Assembly: GCA_012845835.1 (NCBI GenBank)
Contig: JABAKD010000013.1
Coordinates: 15,591,232 to 15,655,231 of the forward strand
Direction: 5' to 3'
DNA: 64,000 nt
Source of the DNA: Undaria pinnatifida
Taxonomy: Eukaryota; Sar; Phaeophyceae; Laminariales; Alariaceae
Under the pieces are notes generated by a model that was not told the origin of the DNA, ran no database searches, and worked only from the letters and a program-made list of their open reading frames with translations. The stretch's first letter is position 1. Every line of letters starts with the position of its first letter. A program made the translations under genes and the position numbers. Below are positions 36,101 through 48,100 of this stretch, in pieces.

Positions 36101-39100
36101 TAGCTACCTGGTATGGCGCTACCGGCTTGGGCCGTAACAACTTCAACCTCGACCGACTTTTCGGTTGTCGGACGCCGTTCTATCGTTTTTGGCCGAAGCG
36201 TTGTCCCCTGCTTGATATTGTTGGTTTTCGGCGGCTGTTGTTTCAAAACAACAATGGCTGCTAGGATTGCGTTTGGAATTATCAGCTTGGTTTTGGTTGC
36301 TTCCTAACGTTGTCGCTATCGGCTTGACCCGCAAGTGGGACCTTGATCGACACCTTGGTTATGGAATGCCGTTTTAGTAAGTGCCGCAGTGGTAGTGCGT
36401 GAAGCGTTGTCGCAGGGAAGCATGGATGTTGCTCACCACTGGTCATGTGTACCAGATGGTATGGGGCTTAACTGCGTTGTTCTGTTTCTCGCGAGCAAAT
36501 GTGCCAGGAGACGGCGGTTTAGACCTGTGACGGGCGGCCGTCTATACGTAACATGCTAGTTTTAGTGTGGGAATTTCTAAATGTGTGACTGACGACGACC
36601 AAAACTGCCCCTTCTTGACGTGCTTGCTTGCGGACAGGGTATACCGACAGTGGATGGACGAGTGGACGTCTCACAGCGACGAGACGATTCACGATCATCT
36701 ACTCCTCAAGGTCGGTCAAACGCGCCACACTCGGAGTAGTAGTTCAAGCTCCAAGACCACCGTAGGGGGGGGGGTGTACTTGTTTCATGTGTAACCGTAG
36801 TCCTATGACCGTAAACCCTCGCATCCCCTCAATGCCGGGACGTAGCACGTCAGGCTTTCACCGACCAGGGGGGGGGGGTCAAATATCATTCCGGCCAGCG
36901 TAACAAACTATTCGATGGCGTCGTATTTCGCGAAATACTAAGAGACAAGAGCACAAAAGCACACAATCACCAAATTTGCACGGCAACATAGTAGCCACTC
37001 ATGCGTATGGCCCTGCGCGGCTGAAATACAGGCCCTAAGAGTACTAGCTGTAGCCTTCGTCCAGACAAATTGTTTTATGGCCGTCGTAGCCTACTTGGTT
37101 CTGTTACGTTTCGCTGTAATACCTCTCTACCTTCGAAGCCAGCCGCTCAACCTTGTCCCCGTGCACCTTCGGCGCGGCTGGAAGCAAAACCGAGCTGAAA
37201 CCGGTAACCTTTTCAGAGCTGCGAAACTCATCGCAGTCTAGTTCCAAATAGTTTGTCCCCGAAAGGTGGGTGCAGTTCTAAAGAGATTGACGATTGGCTT
37301 GGAAGCTCTGGCTGTAGCTATGAAGGGGGAGAGTCGGTCAAGAGTTTGCATTAGGCCCTTTTTTTTGCATGAGGCTCTTGTGGTGCCCTCGTTGGCTTTG
37401 TTTCTTCGTGCGGTTGCTAACTGAATTACTGGCTGAACCATCGTAGTAAAACATCCACGAAGCGTGACATTTGGCGTTTTGGGGATTTCCGGCTTAACCT
37501 TTGACGTTTCAGTAGTAGCATTGGCGTTTCAATATTAGAAGTACCGGGTATATTTTGTTTTTGGCGTTGCGTCTCAAAACGACGTTCAGGTATGATATGC
37601 GTTGCTACAAACCGGACACAACCCAAGTATGGGTTTGGACGAAATCCTCGATCTCACAGCTGAAGTGCGTTCTTTTTTTTTTTTTTACCAATATCGGCGG
37701 TGCTGAATGATCCTGCGTGAACTGTTGCTGCTTCGTGCGTGTCTCAGGTGGTGCAAGACAGGAAAGGACACCCGACCCTCGCCATAAACTTCGACGATAA
37801 GACCACGCAGCTCTTCAAAGAGGTCAGCGCTTGCGATAACATCCGTGGATACTATTAATAGTGTATACAGTAGTGCCACACATGCGACAGATTACAATCT
37901 AGATTGTCTAGATCCCATATCTGTTGTCATGGTGTGTTCTGCAGGATCTGTCTACATAGTACAGATCCATCGCAGGAAACGTGTGCTAGATTATTCAGAT
38001 CATCCGGCTTTCACCCGGCAGCATGGTCGAGAACACATAACCAGGGATCTGTTTGTCCTGAGAGACACAGATTATATAGATCATCAATAGGGATCTGATC
38101 TGTCTGATGTGTAGATGAATCCGTTGTTGCTCCCATCTGGATCGGCCTGGGGCGCATGTACTGCACATCCCACAATTTGGTTTGTATTTGTTATCATCCC
38201 ACCTATTATCCTTGCGCGTTTTGTCCAGCTCCCACCCCTTTCGTAACGCAGATCCGAGGTCACAGAACAGACACTCCGCCCTCCCCGCCCAACACACAAC
38301 GGTACATGCCTTGTTTTTTATCACGAGAAGGGTTTGGCATTTTCTTCCCTCGTTGACTCGCGTTGTCGTTCTTTCCTATTCCCAACTCACAATCCCACAG
38401 GTTCGCCATCTGCAATTCTTGGGGCTGTTGGTCACCGAGGGGGATAGCGCGGCGGGTGGGGTGTCGAAGATCCAGAGGATGGCCAACAAGGCCCAAGAGC
38501 GGTACCCCACGGCCGTTGCCCTCGGGGGCATCCTTCGGACGTACTCGCATACCAGGCAAGACTCGTGGTACGATCGATGTAGGACTGACGGGACTCCTTA
38601 GCCGGATCCGGCGGGTATTCTTATAATTTACAAAACTAAGCAAATGCGAAAAAACATATGCTTCAGTGGAGTTTCCGTAGGCTGTCGTTCACTTAAAAAT
38701 CGCTCTGTGACTCCTACTTCAAAAGCGTTTTCAAAACGTCACCAAAAAGCCCCCAGCACATGCCAGCAGCTGTTCACAACGCCACCGAACAGCCCGATAT
38801 TGTCAGCAGCTGTCAACGGGCAGGCTGTACGCCAGGCAGCGATGCTCTTCGCGTGCATGATACGCCGTACGCCTGTATGCATGTGTGTTACGTTTCTGAT
38901 GCCGCTGCTGGTGGTGGTGCGATCTTATCTCTCTGTTGGTACTACACGAGTATCGCGATTTCCCTCTCTGCTGCTGCATGCTGCTGCCGTTGTTGCTGTA
39001 TGCTGCTGCCGTTGTTGCTGCATTCTGCTTCCGCTGTTGCTTTTGCTGCTGCATGCTGCTGCTGATGCTGGTGTGATGCTACTTAATACTGCTGCTGGTA

Positions 39101-42100
39101 CAAGCACAACGGCATACAACACTAGTGGCCCCTGTTTGTCATGGTAGACGTGGGTGCACCCCTCCGTGCAGCATGCGTGTTGTCCCTGCTGCTACTGCTG
39201 TCTACTACTGCTGTCTACTCTCTGCTGCTGTAGTTGGTTCTGTTGCTGTGGCGCTGCTTCTGCTGCTGCTGCTTTTGGTTGTTGTCTATGTTGCTACCGC
39301 AGAAACCCTCTGTGCTGCTGCAGCAGCTGCAGGCGCTTCTCGGTGTTTTGCTCCCGCCGTTGATGCTGCACCCTCATCTTACGTGTGTTGTGGCTTTTCT
39401 TCACATTGAATCGATTCTTTCTACCCAACGTCAACAGTAGAACACCTAGTGCTCATCCAATTCGGTCTAGAGAGAAACAAATTCTGTAATCACAAACTGT
39501 GAAACAGAGAAGCCAAAATGTTTTACGTGTCCCTTTTTTTTCTCACACTTCTACTTTCCAGCTTCTGAACAAGCCGTGGTCACATGTGTCGTCCCTTCTC
39601 CCCCCCGGTTATTGCCTTCAATTTTCATCGCGCATAGGGTTCAGCAATGCCGCTGCTCGTTGATTGTTCATCGAACGTTGCTAACTCACGCTCTCGCGCT
39701 TTCCGCAAGTCAATTTATGCACAAGAAAAAGTCCCAACGAATTTATGCGAGTATGCACTCGGCGGGGCTCGAACTCACGAAACTGACATATGCCAGGTTC
39801 GAGGATAACCTGATACGCCACCGGGGCGACCGGTTATAAATGTCCTTATAACTGGCGGTCTACCCATCGGTCACTGAAAGTAGGCATGCCGTGCATGCTG
39901 CCAACATCAGCAGTTTGCGAATATGAGGATAGACCATTATATTTTCTCGGCTGCTGTTGGTGCTGCTGCGGTGACGCTGCTTGCTGCTGCTGCAGCTGTT
40001 GCTGGGTCGTTGTCTGTTGCTACCGCCGCTATCCTCTTTGCTGTTGCAGCTGCTACAAGCACCACTCACTGTTTTACACCGCTATTGGTGCTGTAACCTT
40101 ATGTTACGTGCGGGTTGTGTGTTGGCTTCACATAACATCGGTTCTGTCTACCCAACGTCATCAGTAGAGCACCCTTGTTTCATCCCATACATCCAAGAGA
40201 AAGTCAACTTCTGTGTTCACAGACTGTGTAATAGAGAAACCAAAAACAAGTAATTACGTGTTCCTAAAACTGGCGGTCTACCGATCGGTCACTGAAAATA
40301 GGCATTGCCGTGCATACTGCTATCAATAACAGCAGCTTGCAAATTGGAGTATCGGCCGTTCAAATGGTCGAGCTCACAGCTGACGTATTCGAAATATTGT
40401 CTTTTTACGAGAAACGCACTCCCGTATATCGTACCGGTACAAAACGCGTTACTTCCTGGCCCTTTTCGTAGTTGCAGTGTAAATATCGCGTCGCCTGCCT
40501 TGCTTCGCTCCGACCTACGAGTATCGCCTCCACGCCAAAGGGACATCTTGTATCTTCTATACCTACGCCTAGCCCACGGGATGGTGTATCAGGTTTCACT
40601 TTCGGTCGTTCTCACAATCAGGTTGTTGGCGAACTCCTCGACAAGAACCCTAGAAAAGATAAAAGGTAGGACAAGGTAGGACAAGGTAGGACAAGGTAGG
40701 ACAAGGTAGGACAAGGTAGGACAAGGTAGGACAAGGTAGGACAAGGTAGGACAAGGTAGGACAAGGTAGGTGTTACCCCCACCGTAGAACGGCACGCGCC
40801 AATTATTGTCTTGTCAACTCGCGCACCTCGCCCCAGCCGTAAGTCATCCCGCGCTAGGGGTGAAGCAGATTCTAAGAACTCTCTTGGCTCCTAACATGAG
40901 GAGCTCGATATCTCAACATCTATCATCAACACCCATTATCATCCATAATCATCACCCGAAACATGACTTCGAAGACATTCGTTCGCGCAACCCGACCAAC
41001 GTTGACGTTTCTATGCTCTAGTCTTTTAAAACAAATACTTCGTGTGCTCCTAAAATTGTCATACTAACCGATGGTTCCAGTCGTGAGGAGCTCGACCAGT
41101 CACATTATGAGAAACGTTTGGCTCAAAAAACTGCAACCCTTTGTTGTTGTTCTTACATGAACTCGCATCATCAAAGTCCTCAAGTCCGTGGTCACAGGAC
41201 AGGCTTCAGTCACGCTAGAGTGGAACACCCCAGGAGAAAACAAAGCAAAACAAAAGTGGCACACACGTGTATATATATATCATAACTGAAGCAATTCATG
41301 CATCCGCTAACTAAGGATAAAAAAACGAAGTCGGAAGCTACGTATGTGCCAGGCCTATTCTGTTACATACGTTTCAAGACTCGCTTCTGAAACGGACTAC
41401 ACCGCATGCCACCCAGGAAAGCAAACCAACGCATATTAATAGTACAGCAGTCACTAGGTAATAGTATGTACAAACCCGAGGAGAAAAAGGAAGGAACTAA
41501 TAACAAGGAAAAAAGAAAAGAAAGGACGAGAGAAATAGAAAACGAACCAAGGAAATTAACCCGTACGTAGTAAGTTACGTAGACTCGCCGGGAGGGGAGT
41601 GTAGCGGAGTAAGGCTATCTACACATCGCTGCGAAAATAAGCCAACACGAAAATACGCGTCCGGTCCAAGCCAGCGAAAGCGAAATAAGACAACCACGTA
41701 TGTAGTATATGTCGTCGGTGAATATATACGTGAGCTCGCCTGTAGAGGTGGAGTGGCAATACGTACTATAAAAATGAAATTACACTCCAGCTGTGAGATC
41801 GAAGATTTTGTCGAAATTCATCTTTGCAAGCTGTGTGTCATACTCCGATCGTGCGTATTACGGGTTGTGTGTCCTCATTAAGGATATAGGTCGGCGACTC
41901 CCCTTACAACTACAGTGTAGCTATCAGGGTCAACAGGGTGATGTTAGTCAGTCTGTGCGCGGAAACTATATAACCCGTTTCTGAGGGGGACAAAATCTGA
42001 CAGCTGTGGAGGGAAATGTATCCTTTTATCAAGTGAATCCTGTGAGTCAAATAACCGGTGAGGGGAGGGCGGAGTTTTGAAGGACGTGGGGGCCTGGTTT

Positions 42101-45100
42101 TGATCAAAAGCGAGCGGGGTTGGAGGGGGGGGGAATGGGGGGGGGGGGGGGGGGGACTGGGGGGGGGCGGACAGGCTGGCAGTTTGTGCGTGGAAGCTAT
42201 AAATCCTTGAAGGGGATAAATCTGACAGTTTTGGGAAAGAAAAAAAAAAGAAAAAAAAAATGCACCAGTTTATCATAGGGGGAGGGGGGTTGGGGCGGGG
42301 GTGGGGCGGGTGGGGCAGCTCAATCTGTGCGTGGAAACTATACATTATTTTGAGGGGATAAATGTGACGGTTTTGGAAAGGACGCATCAGTTTGTCATGT
42401 ATAACATATATACTCCTATATAATAAAAAATGAAAGTACACTCCAGCTGTGAGATTGAAGATGTCGTCGAAACTCATCTTTGCAATCTGTGTGTGGTACT
42501 CCGATCGCGCGCATTACTGGGTGTGTGTCTCCATTAAGAAGAATATAGGTCGGCGACTGCGCTTATAACTACAGTAGCTTGTACGATATAATACAATAGG
42601 CACATGGCTGACATCCCTGCGTTTTCCGAGTCCCAGTCCCATTGGCCGAGGGTCCCCCGCCCGCCCGCCCTCGGCCAATCAGGGGGCGAGGCGCGCGCGG
42701 CGAGAGTTGCCTCGGGGCATCCCTCCCAGTCCCGCCGCACCCGGGGAGGATTGGGCCCCATCCCCGGTTCAGACATCCGCCCATATCTCTACAACTCAAA
42801 CATCCCGGGAATGGAAATCGAGTTTCCCGGGTCGACACCGCCACGCGCGGTGTGGAAATCCTTATCCCACGGGCCGATCGCTGATTGGCTGGGGCGTGTA
42901 GAGCGAGTGCAACCCGGGGAGGATATATCCCCATCCCCGGTCCAGAAATCCCTCCGTGTCACTAAAACTCCGACACCTCGGGGATGAAAACGGATTGCAC
43001 ACACTACAGCAACCGCACCAAGACGACATCCGCTTCCGGTTCGCCGATCCAAGACCACAACTGTCTGCTGCTATCCGTACTGCTGTACAGCTGTAGCACA
43101 TATATGGTGGCTGGGGTGTTTGGTGGGTGGACGGATTAGTCGGTGGGTGTTTTGGTGGTCGAGTGGGTGGGTGGGGGTTATTTCGTACACGGATGAGCGC
43201 TGCTGCTGCTGCTGCTACCTCGAGGTATCTGCCTGCCACACAGCTGTGTGATAGCTTACCCGCACCACACGGCAGAGAGGCTGTTCGGAGGCAGTTTCCG
43301 AACAGGGATGTATACCATACTTCGAAGTATATATAGATAGCAGTGTTGGGGATTGAGCTCGGTCTCCAAGTAAGGGGTACTACGGCCCCCCTACTCTGGG
43401 CGAGCAACGCGTACGAGTTATCGATTGTGGGCTTCACTGGGGGGTTTGGTTTTTTCCTGGTGCTATCGTAAGCATGTCGTACTGCATATTGTAGTCCCGC
43501 CGCACCGGTTCAGCAAGTTCAGTGACTGTAACCTCATCATACCAGATTGTCGGAGAATTCAGCGCAACTTGATTCTCGAAACAGCAGAAACCCACCGGAC
43601 AACAGCGTTCAGCAGCAAAAAGCCAGGAAGCAGCACACAACCCAATAACCACACCAACACGTCATCCGTTTTCCAGTTCGGCGACAAAATACCACAACGG
43701 CAGCTGCTTAGCAGCAGCTCAGAGAGGGTCATTCACTGGTCCCCCTCCGCCCACGCTCGGCCAATCAGGGGGCGTGGCGCGCTCGGCGGGAGTTGCCCCT
43801 CGTAGGGACCCCCCGTCCCACCGCACCGGTTCAGCAAGTTCGGTGACTTTCAGGCACTATCATCTCGTCATACTCACAAATACTACTGCTGTCTCGTTGG
43901 ACAAATTACTGACGTCGCCATCCATTTCTCAGAGAGGGTCTCAAGCAAGAGAGAGAGGCTGTCGATGCCTCTCGCTAAACCGACACGCCTTCCACACCTC
44001 TTCCGCTTTCTTCACTTCTTCTACCACCCTGCCCGAGTCTGGGACATCAGAGGCCATTCACCCATTCGATGCTGTCATAAATGCAACTCTCTCTGCAGAT
44101 ACCTTCTACCTGGTACGATCTTCGCTTGGCGCAGTCCAATAGAAAAAATAAGGCGCGGGAAGCGCGCCGATTTTTGCGCTTGTAATACAGTAGGCATATT
44201 TTTTCATCCCTGCGTGTTCCGACCCCCAATGCCATTGGCCGAATTGGCCGAGGGAATCCCCCCACAGGCGCGCGCGGTGGGAGTTGCCCCTCGGGGAACC
44301 CCCCCGTCCTGCCGCACCGGTTCAGCAATTTCAGTCACTACCATCTACCATCCCATCATACTCATTAATAAAGTAATTGTAGCTTCAACTTCCATAATTC
44401 AGTGCAACCAAGTAAAGGGTACTACGCCCCCTCTGCTCCGGTCGAGGAACGCGTAGGTGTTATCGACTGTGGGCCGCCACTGTAGGTTTATATTTTTCCT
44501 GGTGGTATGTATGTACCAGGTAGCAGGTTCCAGGTACAGTATATTTTAATCCCACCGCCCGGTTAAGCAAATTCAGTATCATGTCATCAGAGTCACAAAT
44601 GAAGGGGTGGCAGATTCAACTTCCACCACTCAGCGCAACTTGATTATCGAAACAGCAGAAACCCACCGCATAACAGCAGCGTTCAATAACAAGGAGCAAA
44701 GAAGCAACACACAACACAACAACCGCACCAACACGGCATCCGCTTCCAGTTCGCCGACAAAATGCCACAACGGCAACAGCAGCTCAGAGAGGCCCCATCG
44801 TTGGTTCCGCCCCCGCCCGCCCTCGACCAATTTGGGGGCGAGGCGCGCTCGGCGGGAGTTGTTCCTCGGGAAAAACCCCAGTCGCGCGGCACCGGTTCAG
44901 CAAATTCAGTTACTATCATCTATGATATCATCTCATCGTACTCACTCATAGAGTTCTAGATTCAATAACTTGCAGGATTCAGCTGAACTTTATTCTCGAA
45001 GACGCAGAAACCCCACCGCACAACAGCAGCGTTCCACGAGCAAAGGGCAAGGTAGCAACACACAAACGCAGCAACCGCACCAACACGATATCCGCTTCCA

Positions 45101-48100
45101 GTTCGCCGACCAAAGACTCCAACTGTTTGCTGCTCTACGTACTGCCGTGCAGCTGTAGCACATGGTGGTTGGGGTGTTTTCCGGCTGGACGGGTTAGTCG
45201 ATGGGTGCGTGACTGGGTGGGTAGGTCGGGGTCGTTTGGTACGTGCTGCTACCTCGAGGTATCTGCCTGCCACAGCCGTGTGATAGCTGACCCGCACCAC
45301 GCGAGGCAGCAGAGAGTCTGTTTGGAGGCATTTTCGAACAGGGATATATCAATAGCATTTGTATATCAGTGTTGGGGATCGAGTGCGGCCTCCAAGTAAA
45401 GGGTACTAAGTTACCTCTGCTCTGGGCGAGGAACGCGTTCATAGGACTTTTGGGTTGTGGGTCTTCACTGGGGTTTATATTATTCCCGGTGATGTGCATG
45501 TGCCAGGTTCCACGTACTGTATATTTTTTGGCCACCGCAGTATGCTTGGCCACCACCAGATGCGGAGGTACTGCACACCTCGCTTCCTTTACCACTCCAC
45601 CGAGCCTGGAACGTCAGCGGCCATTCCCCCATACGATACTGTCACATTTCCAGTTATCTCCGTAGATACCTTCTGCCTGGTACGAACTTCGCTTGGCGCA
45701 ATCCAATAATAGAAGAAATCAGACGCGCAAAAGCGCGCCGATTTTTGCGCACGTGTTATATCAGTCGACCAATCAGCCGACGCTATCGCTGCGCATGCGT
45801 ACGACAGACCTAAGTCAATTGGAAAATGAAGAAAAGAAACCTACGGCGGGATAACTCCCATGACACTCTGGCCGACGACCATTGTAATGTTTGCCCGTGG
45901 CGTATCGCTTCAACCCGCCTGGAATGCCGATAGTATAAGTCAAAGGTGTGTCGCTGCAACCCTCTTGGGATGTCGATAGCGTCAGCCAATGTTTTATCGT
46001 TTCACCCCGCTTCGAACGCCGATAGTATCAGTCAATGGTGTGTCGCCTTAACTCTCTGGTGTATGCCGTTAGTGGAAGACAACGGTGTAGCGCTTCGACC
46101 TGCTCAGACATGCCAATGTGTGTTTCCGTTGATTTTTGTTTCGGTTGGACCAAACCTAGGTAGGGGGGACATTTTATGGGACATTGTGTGGGACGTTGGA
46201 TGGGACATTGGATGGGACATGGGATTGGACATTGGATGGGACATTGTATGGGACATATGTAAGGGTCATTGTGTGATTTTTTGGGACAAGTTTTGGCCGT
46301 GGCTCCGGGTCACTTCCGTCGCGCGATTGACCCCTCTGTTCCTTTGCGGTCTTAAGCTTTGGTGTGATTACACTGATTTTAATAGTTCAAGTTTGCGATA
46401 AGAATCCGCAATGAAATGGTTAGTTGTGCTGCGCCAAGCGAATCGCGTAAAGCATATTTTGTCTTGGGTGCAGAGTCACGCGTGCGAGTATGATATGATA
46501 TGATATGGTATGGTATGGTATGATATGGTATGGTATGGTATGGTATGGTATGGTACCTCAAAGCCGGTGGTGACGAAGGAGGTATGATACTACAATGATA
46601 CTACAATGATACTACAAAACCGTAGCCTTGGTCGTTGATGCGTTATTCTGTCCATGTGTGTCTACGTTGATGTGTGCTTCTTCTAATGCGTGCTTCTGTT
46701 GATGGTTGATGTGTGCTGCTGATGTGTGCTTCTGTCGATGAATGCTTCCGGTGCAGGGCGAGTTTGACCCCGGAAACAGAGCGGCTTCTCGTAGCGCCCC
46801 TGAAGGTCGTCATGGACCACATCTCCGAGGCATTTCACCAGCCCCGCAAATTGAGGGCGGGCGGTACCGGTCGAGTCGTCGAGCGCATGGTGTGGGGCAA
46901 GGAGGGCCTCGGGAGCTGGGTGGCGTTGCTTGCTGAGCAGGTAATACGTACGGCAACGCTATTCGGCGCGGGGACGTAGGAATGGAGGAATGGGATGCCA
47001 TTGTATACCCAGGGGATAGCCCGCACCATTGCGCACACGCCGGTTTCGAAATTTTCGATATGACATGCAACACCAGCCCTGTATTTTTTATCGTTTTTTT
47101 TTAAATGGTATCCAACACTAGCCAGCACTCCTGTTTCCAACACTAGCCAACACTCCTGTTTCCTCCTATTTCATTGCGCATCGCAACAGGTGTTCAGCCT
47201 GCAGGAGAGGGCGCAGGAGGTATCCACGCTCGTAGAAACTGCTGAGGAGCGACTGAAGATTTTGGACAAGTGCCCCTTTGAGGCCAACTGCATGGGGGAC
47301 GCTCTGGGATCAATGCAGGCGAGGAATTGCCAGGCGTTGGCTTGTCTGCGCCGACGAAGTGTTGTTTCACCCATATGAGTAATCGCGAGAGACACCGCTT
47401 TACGAGTCACCTACGCTACGGGTGCAAATTGCATGAATTCAGAATCAGGTCATTTTTGCCGCAGAATAAGAGTTAAATGCTCTCCAGGAAGAGTCACGGG
47501 CTGACGTTATGCCTGATGATCTAATCGTGGAAGGATTACCATGGGAATACCCGCGCTGCTGTTGTTGCAGGAAGTTGTCGACGACATGTCTCTGGCGGGT
47601 TGCAGCAACTTGAACGCGTGGGTGGGGGCTTTGGACAAGAGGGTGGAAGGCGTACTGGCGACAAGGCTGGAAAAGGTAAGCTACGGCTGCGAAAGGTGTC
47701 GCATGACGGTCCGTCACTAAAATTCGAGCACCAATCACTGGTGTACGGCATGCTCCATACTAAAACCTAGGAGGTGCGGTATTAGCAAGCGCCCGTCACG
47801 GCAATGTGTTCGAAAATTGCCGTCCGTCCCACCCTTCAACTAACGTCATTAAATTTTTACAACGCTGGCAATTCGTGCACCTCTGGGCGTCCTGCGCCGT
47901 GGTACGGGGCTCAATTTTCTTGGCCAAGCGTAAGGAGAATGGTGTCCAAAGGACACGGCATACAGATTGGCCCTCGGAACCACGGAATTTCGTCGCTTTC
48001 GGGAGTGTTTTTGTTTCTGCAAGACGACGGGTATGTCTATATTTGTAAACTGCGCGCCCTCCCCCGGATAGTATGCGCTTTACGGTATCCTCACGAACAT

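Larger units (their letters stand above)
38556..46756 (+). other. 8.2-kb repeat-nested intron 17
   Basis: Largest intron. From left: CTG/TTG-rich low complexity (38950-39080), a duplicated ~320-bp segment (39205-39530 and 39955-40262) split by a SINE, a 10-bp minisatellite (40663-40770), an unremarkable stretch (40800-41770), the CAGCTGTGAGATCGAAGAT repeat family (41772-42590), a mosaic GC-rich repeat cluster (42600-45760), and two short tandem arrays near 46.2 and 46.5 kb. No coding exon is needed here, because exons 17 and 18 align without a gap. Confidence 0.8.

Noticed and set aside
38556-38601. Reading exon 17 through to the stop at about 38600
   Set aside because: This would truncate dynein in the tail. 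The GC donor joins exon 18 in phase with gapless family alignment.
40663-40770. CRISPR-like array
   Set aside because: Contiguous 10-bp repeats without spacers, in a eukaryotic intron.
42862-43437. 191-codon - strand open frame
   Set aside because: It crosses shuffled repeat modules, and its parts reappear at 45194-45595. Composition is low-complexity, with no start context or splice logic.
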